Shown: positions 17,244 through 26,598 of the stretch, piece after piece
Numbering within the stretch: the first letter of the stretch is position 1
Layout of the letters: each line of letters begins with the position of its first letter
Source: Nitrospira sp.
GTDB lineage: Bacteria; Nitrospirota; Nitrospiria; Nitrospirales; Nitrospiraceae
Direction of reading: 5' to 3'
DNA: 64,000 bases
Assembly: GCA_024331095.1 (NCBI GenBank)
Contig: JANDJE010000002.1
Coordinates: forward strand, 1-64,000
Made by a program: the position numbers and the translations under genes
Notes under the pieces: model-generated
Database searches by the model: none
What the model was told of the DNA's origin: nothing
What the model saw: the letters and a program-made list of their open reading frames with translations, nothing else

Positions 17244-17911
17244 GGAATCTGGACAACTCTCCATTCTTTGACAATGGGAACACTCGCGCTAGTCCCAATC
17301 CGATCGGCACCCGCCTCCAACATGGCTTGTACGGTCTTCCAATCTCTGATGCCGCCGGACGCCTTGACCTTGGCTCGTCCGGCGACGGTTGCTTTCAGAA
17401 GACGGACATCATCGACCGTGGCACCGGATGGGCCAAAACCAGTCGACGTCTTCACGTAATCGGCCCCCGCCTCTACAACCAGACGACAAGCCGTCATTTT
17501 TTCCTGATCCGTCAAATAACATGTCTCAAGTATTACTTTATGTTCCGAACCGGGGGTCGCCTGCACGACTTCGGCGATGTCTTGCCGGACGACATCATAG
17601 TCCCCCGATTTCAACCGACTGATGTTGAGGACCATATCCAGCACGGTGGCGCCTTGTTCGACCGCATCAATCGCCTCCGTGACTTTTGTTTTCGTCGCAT
17701 GACCACCGAGAGGAAACCCGACAGGGGCGCCGACGCGAATCGAATAGCCCTCGACGGCGGCCACGGCCTCGGCGAGATAGGATGGCGGGACAAAAATTAC
17801 TGAAAAGTGGTATTCGATGGCTTCCCGACAAACTCGCAGCACATCACCCCTCGTGGCGTCGGGCCGCAGCACCGTGTGGTCGATCAAGTCGGGCAAGTTC
17901 CAATGTGTCAT
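17240..17911 (-). CDS. deoC: Deoxyribose-phosphate aldolase
   Basis: DeoC cleaves 2-deoxyribose 5-phosphate to acetaldehyde and glyceraldehyde 3-phosphate through a Schiff base. The 223-residue TIM barrel shows IDHTVLRPDATRGDVLRVCREA at the N-terminus, VGFPLGGHATKTKVTEAIDAVEQGA, the Schiff-base lysine in GADYVKTSTGFGPSGATVDDV (about 155) and the second lysine in KVKASGGIRDW (about 183). All are typical of bacterial DeoC. It starts 13 bases after mltG and overlaps the DeoB-like gene, so deoxynucleoside breakdown steps are adjacent as in other bacteria, though here inside a recA-alaS-type cluster. Confidence 0.95.
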   Translation of the reverse strand: MTHWNLPDLIDHTVLRPDATRGDVLRVCREAIEYHFSVIFVPPSYLAEAVAAVEGYSIRVGAPVGFPLGGHATKTKVTEAIDAVEQGATVLDMVLNISRLKSGDYDVVRQDIAEVVQATPGSEHKVILETCYLTDQEKMTACRLVVEAGADYVKTSTGFGPSGATVDDVRLLKATVAGRAKVKASGGIRDWKTVQAMLEAGADRIGTSASVPIVKEWRVVQIP

Positions 17912-17924
17912 AGCTGAAGACCTG

Positions 17925-18998
17925 TCAGGAATGGGAGAGTTGCCTGCCTCTGCTCATCGACGTCTCGGAACGGTTGCCTCGACGGAAAGGCCGTTTCTGA
18001 TACTGCTCCACCGCTTTGTTATGCTGGATGAGCGTGGTGGAGAAGTAGTGGGTTCCGTCGTTCTTCGAGACGAAGTACAAATGCGGCGTTGACGCAGGAT
18101 AGAGGGCGGCGCGGATCGAATCCGCCCCCGGACTGGCGATCGGCCCTGGCGGCAACCCCACCCATCGATAGGTATTGTAGGGGCTTGGATGTGAGAGGTC
18201 CTTTTTGCGCAGATTGCCGTCGAAATGAGGCAGGCCGTAAATGACCGTCGGGTCGCTTTGCAGCGGAATGTTTTTCTTGAGACGATTGTGAAACACGGAT
18301 GAGATACGGGGACGTTCGTCCGCCGAGCCGGTTTCCTTTTCGATCACCGAAGCCAGCGTCAGCACTTGGTGTCTCGTCAAGCCCAGATCCTTAGCCCGCC
18401 CCTGCCATTCAACCGAGAAGACTCGGTCAAGCTGATCCACCATCGTCTTAATCACATCCGCCGCCGCCGTGCGTCTGGCAAAGCGATAGGTATCAGGAAA
18501 CAAATAACCTTCAAGACTTTCTGCTGAAATCTTCAACGTTTGAATGAATGATTTGTCACGGGCCAGACGGATGAACTCGGCACGATCCGTAATGTCTCGC
18601 TCGGAAAGCATGTCCGCGATTTGAGCGATGGTGTATCCTTCCGGAATCGTGACCGAATGGAGAACCACCCGGCCGGTCAACAGTTTTGACAGAATCTCCG
18701 CGGGGGGCATGGCGGCATGCAGCTCGTACTCTCCCGGCTGAATCTTCCGATCGGCCTCTTGGGCTCGCGCCAGCCACACGAATGCAAATCGACTCTTGAT
18801 CACATGTTCCCGTTCGAGCACGGCCGCGACCTGCTGCAAGGTCCACCCGGCCGGAATGACGACCACTTTGGGGGAAGGATGGTCGGAGTCGGACAGAAGC
18901 GGTGATTCAGCCCAGCGAATCATCTGGTACAAAGCCATCGCGCCGAGACCGGCGACGGCGACGAGCACGAGGAAGATCTGCGCCAGACGAGACTTCAT
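17925..18998 (-). CDS. mltG: Endolytic peptidoglycan transglycosylase MltG
   Basis: MltG cuts nascent glycan strands and is thought to end peptidoglycan elongation. This 357-residue inner-membrane protein has one N-terminal helix (about 7-27, AQIFLVLVAVAGLGAMALYQM), a LysM-like segment VVVIPAGWTLQQVAAVLE, and the YceG catalytic domain with LEGYLFPDTYRF, LASVIEKETG (catalytic Glu), VFHNRLKKNIPLQSDPTVIYGL and YNTYRWVGLPPGPIASPG. The C-terminus is basic. Its first 92 bases overlap the 3' end of ruvX in another frame, and the transmembrane start argues that this overlap is real. Confidence 0.95.
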   Translation of the reverse strand: MKSRLAQIFLVLVAVAGLGAMALYQMIRWAESPLLSDSDHPSPKVVVIPAGWTLQQVAAVLEREHVIKSRFAFVWLARAQEADRKIQPGEYELHAAMPPAEILSKLLTGRVVLHSVTIPEGYTIAQIADMLSERDITDRAEFIRLARDKSFIQTLKISAESLEGYLFPDTYRFARRTAAADVIKTMVDQLDRVFSVEWQGRAKDLGLTRHQVLTLASVIEKETGSADERPRISSVFHNRLKKNIPLQSDPTVIYGLPHFDGNLRKKDLSHPSPYNTYRWVGLPPGPIASPGADSIRAALYPASTPHLYFVSKNDGTHYFSTTLIQHNKAVEQYQKRPFRRGNRSETSMSRGRQLSHS

Positions 18999-19503
18999 AG
19001 GGAACTTCGCTCACATATTCGGCGAGAGACGCTGAAGAATCTTCACAAGCCGCGAGATCCTCACCCGTCGAATTCCTTTCGGCCGGCGCAGTCACCGACG
19101 TCAAATACCCTTGCAGCAGCAACGACGCCGCGACTCGATCGACCGCTCCCTTGCGCTTTTTCCTGCTCACGTCCGCGGCGATCAAGAAGTCTTCCGCCGC
19201 TTTGGTCGTCATGCGCTCGTCCCACAGAACAAGCGGAACGGAAAGAGCGGCTTCCAATTTTATAACAAACTCCCGCATCGACCGGACGGCCGGTCCTTCC
19301 CGCCCGTCCAATTGAAGCGGCAGCCCCAAGACCACCCGCTCCACCTCGTGGGAGACGACCAACGTCGCGACGTGCGCAACGTCCTGATCCAACGTTCGTC
19401 GCTCGAACGTTTCGAGCGGCTGGGCCGTCCACCACAACTCGTCGCTCAAGGCGACGCCGATTCGTTTCGTGCCGTAATCGAGAGCAAGAATCCGACCGGG
19501 CAT
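18907..19503 (-). CDS. ruvX: RuvX/YqgF-family Holliday-junction resolvase-like nuclease, C-terminally extended
   Basis: YqgF/RuvX has an RNase H-like fold and has been linked to 16S rRNA 5' processing and Holliday-junction cleavage. The core shows ILALDYGTKRIGVALSD (catalytic Asp9), VVLGLPLQLDGREGP, LVLWDERMTTKAAEDFL and KGAVDRVAASLLLQGYL. The family is usually 135-150 residues. This one is 198, with about 55 extra residues that are Ser/Glu-rich and then strongly basic (RARRRRRSRRDG). The tail overlaps mltG by 92 bases. The start was set at MPGRILALDYG, 4 bases after the alaS stop. Confidence 0.88.
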   Translation of the reverse strand: MPGRILALDYGTKRIGVALSDELWWTAQPLETFERRTLDQDVAHVATLVVSHEVERVVLGLPLQLDGREGPAVRSMREFVIKLEAALSVPLVLWDERMTTKAAEDFLIAADVSRKKRKGAVDRVAASLLLQGYLTSVTAPAERNSTGEDLAACEDSSASLAEYVSEVPYEVSSGADLPRARRRRRSRRDGFVPDDSLG

Positions 19504-19507
19504 GATT

Positions 19508-22141
19508 TTATCTCGCGAGCGCCCGCTCGACCAGCTCAAACACTTTTTCCAACGCACGATCAAGTTTGGCCGGCTCCTTGCCGCCGGCCTGCGCCATTTC
19601 CGGCCGTCCGCCGCCGGTGCCGCCCACCTCGGCCGCCATCATCTTCACGATCTCGCCGGCCTTCAAGGAACCGGTCAGATCTTTCGTGACTACGACCAAC
19701 AGCGACACCTTGCCTTCTTCGGTCGCGGCGCCCAGGGCAATGACGCCGCTTTTCAGCTTATCCCGCAACTGATCGGCCAAGGCCCTCATGCCGTTCATAT
19801 CCAAGCCGTCCGTTCGCTGGACGTGCACCGAGACGCCGACGACCGTCCGGACCGTCGAGGCGGATGTCTGGCCGCTTGCCAATTTCAGTTTCAGTTCCTC
19901 CAGCTCCCGTTCCTTGTCCTTCAACTGGGTTATCACTTTTCTGGTTTTCGCGACGACCTCCATGGGACCGACTTTGAGCAACTCGGACAATTCGCGAATC
20001 TCGGCTTCGAGTTTTTTCATGTGCGCCATCGCGCCGCTGCCCGTCTGAGCCTCGATCCGACGAACACCCGCCGCCACGCCCGTCTCGGACAAGACGCGGA
20101 AGAGTCCGATTTCGCCCGTGTGCCGACAGTGCGTCCCGCCGCACAGTTCTTGGCTGAAGGATTCGACGGCCACAACCCGAACCTGTTCTCCATACTTGTC
20201 GCCAAAAAAGGCCAGCGCCCCCTTGGCCACGGCTTCCTGAAAATTCATCACTTGGGTTCGCACCGGCTCGTTTTTTCGGACTTCTTCGTTGACCAACGAC
20301 TCGATATCGTCAACGTCGCGAGCGGAAAGCGGCCTGAAGTGCGCAAAGTCGAACCGCAGTCGATTCGGCCCGACCAACGAACCGTACTGTTTCACGTGAG
20401 GCCCAAGGATCTGGCGCAAGGCCGCGTGCAACAGATGAGTCGCCGTATGGTTGCGCGCCGCGTCCTGTCGCAAGACACCGTTCACCGTCGCGCCGAGCCG
20501 CTCTCCTTCGCGAATGCAGCCCTTCCGAACGATGCCTTTGTGGAGAATCATGGTCGGCGTCGGTTTCGTCGTATCCGTGACGTCGACTACTCCTTCCGGG
20601 CCTATGCAGGTCCCATGGTCTCCCACCTGTCCTCCCCCCTCGGGATAGAACGGCGTCACATCCAAGACCATCTCGACCTCATCCCCTTCGACCGCTTCTT
20701 TGACCAACCGATCGCCCTTCAGGATGGCCAAGAGAACCCCCTCGCTCTCCAACCGGTCATACCCGACGAACGTGACGGCTCCAATCCGCGAGGACAGTTC
20801 GGCGATCGAGGGTCTGACGGTTTCCTGCTCGAACCCTCCGATTTTTCTGGCTCTGGTCCGCTGCGCTTCGATCGCCGCCTCGAATCCCTGTTCATCGACG
20901 GTGAGTCCCTGTTCCCGACAGGCCTCGGCGATCAGATCCATTGGGAACCCGTACGTGTCATAGAGTTTAAAGACGTCGTCGCCGATCAATAGAGTCCGTC
21001 CCTCGGCTCGTGCCTTCTCAATAAGGCCGTTCAAGATCGGCAATCCTTGGTCGAGCGTCGCGATGAACCGCTCTTCCTCTCCCTTCGTGGCTTCGGCGAT
21101 CGTGCCGGCTGCGGCCCGCACCTCCGGATAGACGTCGCCCATCTGCTCCACCACTCTGCCGGTAAGATCGTACAGAAACGGCTCGACAATGCCGAGCAGC
21201 CGTCCGTGGCGAGCGGCCCGGCGCAGAATCCGCCGCAAGACATAACCGCGTCCCTCGTTGGACGGCAAGACACCGTCCGCCATCAGAAACGTAACGGCCC
21301 TGAGGTGATCCGCGATGACCCGCATCGATCGATCCGCCGAGCCTTCTCGGCCGTACTGCGCGCCCGCGCGCGCGGCGATCGTCGCCAAGAGCGGCGTAAA
21401 GAGATCGCTGCCGTAATTGCTGGGGACGCCTTGCGCGACGGCCGCCAAGCGCTCCAATCCCATCCCCGTGTCGATGCTCGGCCTGGGCAACGGATGAAGC
21501 GTCCCCGACGCATCCCGATTGAACTGCATGAAAACAAGGTTCCAGACCTCGATGACCCGGTCGCCTGCTCCGTTCGGGCGATCATCGCCGGGAATGGATG
21601 GTCCCTGATCGAAATGAATTTCCGAGCAAGGACCGCAGGGGCCGGTGTCCGCCATCTGCCAGAAGTTGTCCTTTTCGTCAAACCGCACGATGCGCGAAGG
21701 CGACACGCCGATCTTTTTCCACAGGACGTCGGCTTCGTCGTCCTCGCGAAAAATCGTGATCCACAGCCTGTCTTTCGTCAATCCGACGATCTTGGTCAAG
21801 AACTCCCATCCGAACGCAATCGCGTCGGCCTTGAAGTAATCGCCGAATGAAAAGTTGCCGAGCATCTCGAAGAAGGTATGGTGCCGGCCGGTGTAACCCA
21901 CGTTTTCAAGGTCATTGTGTTTGCCGCCGGCGCGCAGGCATTTCTGCACGGACACCGCCCGCTTGTACGGACGTGTCTCTTCTCCGAGAAACACCCGTTT
22001 GAACTGATTCATCCCGGCATTGGTAAACAGCAACGTGGGATCGGCTTGCGGAATGAGGGACGAGCTCGGCACGGCCTGATGGCCCTGCCCTTCGAAATAG
22101 TGAATGAACGATTGTCTTAATTCCCGCGCACCATGCGTCAT
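19508..22141 (-). CDS. alaS: Alanine--tRNA ligase
   Basis: AlaRS charges tRNA-Ala. The 877-residue protein has the full bacterial layout: a class II catalytic core at the N-terminus (FTNAGMNQFKRVFLG, HTFFEMLGNFSFGDYFK, TGMGLERLAAV), the editing domain with the zinc-binding HTATHLLHAAL and CGGTHCRHTGEIG motifs (about 560-670), then a coiled-coil and the C-Ala domain ending GGTGGGRPEMAQAGG. I set the start at 22141, where the ATG overlaps the recX stop (ATGA), rather than 15 codons upstream inside recX. Confidence 0.97.
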   Translation of the reverse strand: MTHGARELRQSFIHYFEGQGHQAVPSSSLIPQADPTLLFTNAGMNQFKRVFLGEETRPYKRAVSVQKCLRAGGKHNDLENVGYTGRHHTFFEMLGNFSFGDYFKADAIAFGWEFLTKIVGLTKDRLWITIFREDDEADVLWKKIGVSPSRIVRFDEKDNFWQMADTGPCGPCSEIHFDQGPSIPGDDRPNGAGDRVIEVWNLVFMQFNRDASGTLHPLPRPSIDTGMGLERLAAVAQGVPSNYGSDLFTPLLATIAARAGAQYGREGSADRSMRVIADHLRAVTFLMADGVLPSNEGRGYVLRRILRRAARHGRLLGIVEPFLYDLTGRVVEQMGDVYPEVRAAAGTIAEATKGEEERFIATLDQGLPILNGLIEKARAEGRTLLIGDDVFKLYDTYGFPMDLIAEACREQGLTVDEQGFEAAIEAQRTRARKIGGFEQETVRPSIAELSSRIGAVTFVGYDRLESEGVLLAILKGDRLVKEAVEGDEVEMVLDVTPFYPEGGGQVGDHGTCIGPEGVVDVTDTTKPTPTMILHKGIVRKGCIREGERLGATVNGVLRQDAARNHTATHLLHAALRQILGPHVKQYGSLVGPNRLRFDFAHFRPLSARDVDDIESLVNEEVRKNEPVRTQVMNFQEAVAKGALAFFGDKYGEQVRVVAVESFSQELCGGTHCRHTGEIGLFRVLSETGVAAGVRRIEAQTGSGAMAHMKKLEAEIRELSELLKVGPMEVVAKTRKVITQLKDKERELEELKLKLASGQTSASTVRTVVGVSVHVQRTDGLDMNGMRALADQLRDKLKSGVIALGAATEEGKVSLLVVVTKDLTGSLKAGEIVKMMAAEVGGTGGGRPEMAQAGGKEPAKLDRALEKVFELVERALAR

Positions 22142-22647
22142 GATCCGGGTCCTTCGTGTGTCAGACGGTCTTCGCCTATCATACAACGAATCGTCTCTTC
22201 GTCGAACCCCCGTTGGCGCAACCGGCGCACCACCTGGATGGGCGTTATCTCCCGCCCCGTCCGGCGCAATACATCAAGAGCCGAGCGGGCCAGCGTCATC
22301 TCATCGGGCAGATTGCGCAACAGGCCCTCAATCGTCGCGGGATCGATTCCCTTTTCCGTCAGTTCGGCCTTAAGCCGCTCCCGTCCCATCGGCCGGCGGG
22401 CGAGCCGACCGGCAATCCAGCGCTCCGCGTAAGTTCGATCATTCAGATAGCCGAGCTGAAACAGTCGACGGACGACCCGTTCAATTTGAGTCCGGGAAAC
22501 CCCTTTCCGGTGAAGCAAGCGACGAACTTGGAGGCTGGTTCGATCACGGGCGGCGAGATAGCCTACGGCAAGTTGTAACCATTTGCCTTCTTCCTGGAAA
22601 GGTTGCTTGGCTGTACGATCGCTACGACCGGTGCGCCCGCTTGTCAT
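22138..22647 (-). CDS. recX: Regulatory protein RecX
   Basis: RecX binds RecA filaments and inhibits RecA activity. The 169-residue protein consists of three-helix RecX repeats: [66 protein letters not shown] and [20 protein letters not shown]. The start is uncertain. The Met at 22647 lies 26 bases inside the recA 3' end, and no clear ribosome binding site is seen; upstream in-frame starts would lie deeper in recA. It follows recA and couples to alaS by ATGA, the classic recA-recX-alaS order. Confidence 0.88.
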   Translation of the reverse strand: MTSGRTGRSDRTAKQPFQEEGKWLQLAVGYLAARDRTSLQVRRLLHRKGVSRTQIERVVRRLFQLGYLNDRTYAERWIAGRLARRPMGRERLKAELTEKGIDPATIEGLLRNLPDEMTLARSALDVLRRTGREITPIQVVRRLRQRGFDEETIRCMIGEDRLTHEGPGS

Positions 22648-23719
22648 CTGTTCGGGACAGCGGCTTGTCTTCTTTTGACACCGCCTTCTCCTCCTTACCG
22701 GCCGACTTCTTCTCGTCCAACCTCGGCACTCCTGACAACTCTCGAAGTTTCGATTCAATTTCCCTTGCTATCTCATTGTTCTTTTTTAGAAATTCTCTAG
22801 CCGCATCACGCCCCTGCCCGATCCGTTCGCCCTTATAGGAATACCAGGCACCAGACTTCTCGATCACATGTTTCTCAACACCCAAATCGATGAGCTCGCC
22901 GGTTTTTGAGATTCCCTCCGCGAACATGATGTCGAACTCCGCCTGTCTAAATGGCGGGGCCATCTTGTTCTTCACGACCTTGACCCGAACGCGGCTGCCG
23001 ATGACGTCCTGCCCCTCCTTAATGGACTCGATTCGCCGAATGTCCAACCGCACCGACGCATAGAACTTGAGAGCGTTCCCTCCCGTCGTCGTCTCCGGAT
23101 TGCCGAACATCACGCCCAGCTTCATGCGGATCTGATTGATGAAAATCACCGTCGTCAGGGATTTCGCGATCGCCGCCGTCAGCTTTCGCAAGGCCTGCGA
23201 CATCAGCCTCGCTTGCAACCCCATGTGGGCGTCGCCCATTTCGCCCTCGATTTCAGCGCGCGGCGTCAAGGCCGCTACGGAATCGATGACGATCAGATCG
23301 ATCGCTCCGCTGCGGACCAATGTCTCCGCGATTTCCAGCGCCTGCTCTCCGGTATCCGGCTGAGAGACCAGCAGATCATCCGCCTGAACGCCTAATTTTC
23401 TCGCATAAGTCAGATCGAGCGCGTGTTCGGCGTCGATAAAGGCCGCGACCCCCCCCGCCTTCTGCACCTCGGCGATACAATGCAGCGTCATGGTGGTTTT
23501 CCCTGAAGCCTCCGGCCCAAAAATCTCAATCACTCTCCCGCGGGGAAGTCCTCCGACCCCTAGGGCGATATCAAGGCTCAGCGACCCGGTCGAAATGGCC
23601 GGCACGTCCGCCAGTTTTTCTTCCGCGCCGAGCTTCATAATGGCCCCTTTTCCATACTGTTTTTCGATTTGGGACAGGGCCAATTCCAACGCCCGTTTCT
23701 TCTCGTCTTTTTCCGCCAT
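22622..23719 (-). CDS. recA: Recombinase RecA
   Basis: RecA forms filaments on single-stranded DNA for homologous recombination and SOS induction. The 365-residue protein has the Walker [10 protein letters not shown] (about 68-76), the [22 protein letters not shown]alker B/L1 region, the MAT-like [39 protein letters not shown] block (about 193-231) and the acidic/basic C-terminal tail. AAAAGAGGAG precedes the ATG. It leads the recA-recX-alaS-ruvX-mltG unit. A TATAAT lies about 108 bases upstream; I see no convincing LexA box. Confidence 0.98.
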   Translation of the reverse strand: MAEKDEKKRALELALSQIEKQYGKGAIMKLGAEEKLADVPAISTGSLSLDIALGVGGLPRGRVIEIFGPEASGKTTMTLHCIAEVQKAGGVAAFIDAEHALDLTYARKLGVQADDLLVSQPDTGEQALEIAETLVRSGAIDLIVIDSVAALTPRAEIEGEMGDAHMGLQARLMSQALRKLTAAIAKSLTTVIFINQIRMKLGVMFGNPETTTGGNALKFYASVRLDIRRIESIKEGQDVIGSRVRVKVVKNKMAPPFRQAEFDIMFAEGISKTGELIDLGVEKHVIEKSGAWYSYKGERIGQGRDAAREFLKKNNEIAREIESKLRELSGVPRLDEKKSAGKEEKAVSKEDKPLSRTDDKRAHRS

Positions 23720-23826
23720 CGGTGCGCTCCTCTTTTCAAAACGGTCGCTTGTTCCTACCTGCCGTAAATTCGCCTCCGTATCGTGCGAGCGGGCGACCTG
23801 GAACTTGCGAATGAACAGGCGTGGCG

Positions 23827-23832
23827 ATTATA
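23827..23832 (-). promoter_or_regulatory. Candidate -10 element of recA
   Basis: The minus strand has a perfect TATAAT here, which would give a leader of about 100 bases before recA. The hexamer 17 bases upstream (TAGGTT) is a poor -35. A spaced GTTC..GTTC direct repeat lies downstream of it but does not match a known SOS box. Confidence 0.35.
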
Positions 23833-23937
23833 CAGAAGCGACGGTGGGAAACCTAGCCTGTGATCTCGGCACGGAACCATTCACATCGGACTCAACAGGC
23901 CGTTGATTTGCCGTCGTCGTCCAGGTAAGAGATTTCC

Positions 23938-24507
23938 GTGAAAAACATCGCCCTGCGGTATGCCATGTCGTATAGAAAAATAGCGATCTATGCCCTGTCT
24001 TTTTGGGGCCTCTTGATTTTGAACGGCTGCATCGCATCGCCGGAACACAGGCTCCGTGACGCAATCATAAACGGAGACTCGACCCAAGCCGCCGCCGCAC
24101 TGGCCCAAGGCGCGAAGGTGGAAACCGCCGACGAATTCGGCATGACGCCGCTTCTGCTGGCCGTCAAGCAGGGACACCGACCGATGGTCGAACTGCTACT
24201 GGAAAAAGGCGCCGACCTGTCCCGCGCGAGACACGACGGACTCACGCCGCTGTTCATGGCCGTACGAGAGGGGCGCGCGGATATGGTGGCTCTGCTCTTG
24301 GAAAAAGGCGCGGACGTGAACGTTCGTGGCGCGATCAGCAGCGTCACGCCGCTCCACGTCGGAGCGTATGAAGGCAATCAAGAGATTGTGACGTTGCTTC
24401 TCAAGTACGGCGCTGATAAACAGGCCAGAATGACGTCCGGAGAACTGCCGGTTGATTTGGCTCGTCAGCGCGGTCGGACGAATTTGATCAAACTCCTTGA
24501 GCCATAA
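23938..24507 (+). CDS. Ankyrin-repeat lipoprotein
   Basis: This 189-residue protein has a lipoprotein signal: a hydrophobic segment IYALSFWGLLIL followed by the lipobox LNGC, so Cys would be lipidated near residue 31. Four ankyrin repeats follow, with the pattern DxxGMTPLLLAVKQGHRPMVELLLEKGAD, repeated as DGLTPLFMAVREGRADMVALLLEKGAD and SVTPLHVGAYEGNQEIVTLLLKYGAD. Ankyrin repeats bind proteins; here the site is the periplasm or the inner face of the outer membrane. The GTG at 23938 is used; an ATG at 23965 is possible. It is divergent from recA and convergent with thpR. Confidence 0.85.
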   Translation: MKNIALRYAMSYRKIAIYALSFWGLLILNGCIASPEHRLRDAIINGDSTQAAAALAQGAKVETADEFGMTPLLLAVKQGHRPMVELLLEKGADLSRARHDGLTPLFMAVREGRADMVALLLEKGADVNVRGAISSVTPLHVGAYEGNQEIVTLLLKYGADKQARMTSGELPVDLARQRGRTNLIKLLEP

Positions 24508-24572
24508 TGGACAATAGGCGATGGGACGGACGATGGATGGACGTCTCGTCTCCCGGCTCGTGGGAATCTTCT

Positions 24573-25199
24573 TCAGCCGTCTCCTCCACCTCCCACCCTG
24601 GCCTGCCATAACTTCGTGTAAATAGGCCCGGCCGGCTTGAGGTCGCTCTTGATGAGGGCGATGGATTCCACCGCCAGCGTTCCCACGAACAGGGGTCGAT
24701 CCATCACACCGCTCGCAGCCAACAGCCGACCCACCTCACGCGCTCCTTCTTTCACCCTCGCCAGAGTGAGATGGGGAGAAAAGAGCCGTCCATCCATCGC
24801 CATCGCGCAGCCGATCGACGAACAACAATCCTCCACCATTCGGTGTAAGGCGGCCAGCCGCTGGGCCTCTTCACTTCCTTCCCATCTTACTTGAGGACCG
24901 ACCCACAAGATCCGCGGCTCTCTCGGATGAGGGAACGTTCCGATCCGCTCAAGCGGGATGAAAATGGGCCGATGCTCCTGTATGGCGACACCGACCGCCC
25001 GGCGCATCGGTTCGATCAGCGACTCATCGATGTCACCGAGAAATTTGATAGTGAGATGAATCGACGACGCCTGCACCCAGGCGATGCGGACGGCTTTGGA
25101 CGCCTCGCGTCCGAGTCGCCGCTTGAGATCCTCCTGAACCAGCGTCACTTGACGCTTGAGCTCATCGCCAAGCTCAACGGCAAGAAAGGCTCGGAGCAT
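24573..25199 (-). CDS. thpR: RNA 2',3'-cyclic phosphodiesterase (2H family, ThpR/LigT)
   Basis: ThpR opens 2',3'-cyclic phosphate ends of RNA and joins some tRNA halves in vitro. Both 2H active-site motifs are visible, HLTI near residue 48 (SSIHLTIKFLGDI) and HLTL near 143 (FSPHLTLARVKEG). MLRAFLAVELGDELK at the N-terminus matches the family. I set the start at 25199, where GGAGAGGG precedes the ATG; a frame open to 25262 adds 21 polar residues without such support. Length is 208 residues, slightly above E. coli ThpR. It lies 90 bases after cinA on the same strand. Confidence 0.92.
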   Translation of the reverse strand: MLRAFLAVELGDELKRQVTLVQEDLKRRLGREASKAVRIAWVQASSIHLTIKFLGDIDESLIEPMRRAVGVAIQEHRPIFIPLERIGTFPHPREPRILWVGPQVRWEGSEEAQRLAALHRMVEDCCSSIGCAMAMDGRLFSPHLTLARVKEGAREVGRLLAASGVMDRPLFVGTLAVESIALIKSDLKPAGPIYTKLWQARVGGGGDG

Positions 25200-25289
25200 C
25201 GTTCCCTCTCCGTTTGTTCGCCGTTTGTCCTGTTCATGTACGTGCTCTTCCTCGACGCCCACCCGCCGAGATCACGAGATTGAATTCCG

Positions 25290-26582
25290 TCAGTGTCTCC
25301 GTGCAATCAACCATCGGCGCAGCAGGTCCAGCGCCGCCTGCGACGACCGTTGTTTAATGACGAACCGATCGCCGTGGAATCGAAATTCTTTCGCGACGAT
25401 ATCCGGTTCTCCTCCATCAAGGCCGACATAGACCAATCCCACCGGTTTCGTCTCCGTTCCCCCGCCGGGTCCGGCGATGCCGGTCACGCTCAATCCGACC
25501 GACACAGCGGCCCGTTGGCGAATCCCCCTCGCCATGGCGGCGGCGACCTCGCGACTGACCGCCCCATGTCGGGCGATCAGGTCTGGCGACACCCCCAACA
25601 CATCGATCTTGGATTGATTGCTGTAGCACACCACGCTCCGATCCACGTAGGCCGACGATCCCGGCACCTGTGTCAGGCGATGGGTGATCAACCCGCCCGT
25701 GCACGACTCCGCCACAGCGATCGTCAGCCCTCGATCCGACAACAATCGACCCACGACGGCTTCCATGGAATGCTCGCCCTCCGCGAAGATCCAGTCTCTC
25801 AGCCTGGCCCGAACTTCATGCTCGAGGTCCCGCAGCACTTGGTGATCGGTGGGGCGACGCATCTTGGCCGTCAGCGAGACCAACACCCCCATTGGAGAAG
25901 CCAGAAGCCCCAGATCGACCGGCGCTTGTTTAGGGACAAGCCCGCGCAACTTCTCATCCACCTCCGCCTCCGGCAGTCCCCAGGTCTGAAACACCGACCT
26001 GGATATCGGATAGAGGGGGTGCTTGGCCGATCGCAACAGCCTTGTCGTCAACAACGGCACCACCGACTCCCGCATCATGGCCTGCATTTCACCGGGCACG
26101 CCCGGCAAAGCGATCAACCACGCACTGTTCCAACGCAGAGCGAAACCGGGCGCCGATCCGACCGGATTGGACAAGACCTCGGCTCGCGACGGAATCCTCG
26201 CTTGTCGCAACTGCCCTTTGTTGGGAACCCTGCCCCATTGGGCCAGTCGAGCGGTCATCCCCTCAAGAGCCTCTTTTCGGCGAGCCAGCCTCAGCCCGGT
26301 CACGGCGGCGACCGCCTCTCTCGTACAATCATCGACGGTCGGTCCTAATCCACCGGTCATGATGATCACACCGGCTCGACGAACGGCGGTCTCAATGACC
26401 CGGACAATGTCGTCCCGATCATCGCCGACGATCGACTTGAACTTCACCTCGATCCCCAGCGAGCCAAGCACCTCGGCGATAAACAGAGAATTGCTGTCGG
26501 AACGCCCCCCGATTAACAGTTCCGAGCCGATCGCGACGGTTTCGGCGGTGAACGACCGATCCGCCCCAGGACGTGAAGCCAT
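25290..26582 (-). CDS. cinA: CinA family protein (competence/damage-inducible; NMN deamidase domain)
   Basis: The 430-residue protein has the two CinA domains. The N-terminal MoCF_biosynth-like/COG1058 domain (about 10-180) shows AETVAIGSELLIGG, VRRAGVIIMTGGLGPTVDDCTREAVA and WLIALPGVPGEMQAM. The C-terminal amidohydrolase domain (about 265-420) shows VAESCTGGLITHRLTQVPGSSAYV and GLSVTGIAGPGGGTETKPVGLVYVG. Homologues deamidate NMN and hydrolyse ADP-ribose, and in some Gram-positives cinA is made with recA during competence. It begins 16 bases after the small secreted gene to its right. Confidence 0.93.
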   Translation of the reverse strand: MASRPGADRSFTAETVAIGSELLIGGRSDSNSLFIAEVLGSLGIEVKFKSIVGDDRDDIVRVIETAVRRAGVIIMTGGLGPTVDDCTREAVAAVTGLRLARRKEALEGMTARLAQWGRVPNKGQLRQARIPSRAEVLSNPVGSAPGFALRWNSAWLIALPGVPGEMQAMMRESVVPLLTTRLLRSAKHPLYPISRSVFQTWGLPEAEVDEKLRGLVPKQAPVDLGLLASPMGVLVSLTAKMRRPTDHQVLRDLEHEVRARLRDWIFAEGEHSMEAVVGRLLSDRGLTIAVAESCTGGLITHRLTQVPGSSAYVDRSVVCYSNQSKIDVLGVSPDLIARHGAVSREVAAAMARGIRQRAAVSVGLSVTGIAGPGGGTETKPVGLVYVGLDGGEPDIVAKEFRFHGDRFVIKQRSSQAALDLLRRWLIARRH

Positions 26583-26598
26583 GACCGATGCAGGGTAC

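Noticed and set aside
19502..20992. 496-codon plus-strand open frame
   Set aside because: Antisense to alaS, of low complexity; alaS is certain.
23760..23830. Possible LexA/SOS box before recA
   Set aside because: Only GTTC..GTTC in direct orientation is present; neither CTGT-N8-ACAG nor GAAC-N4-GTTC is found.
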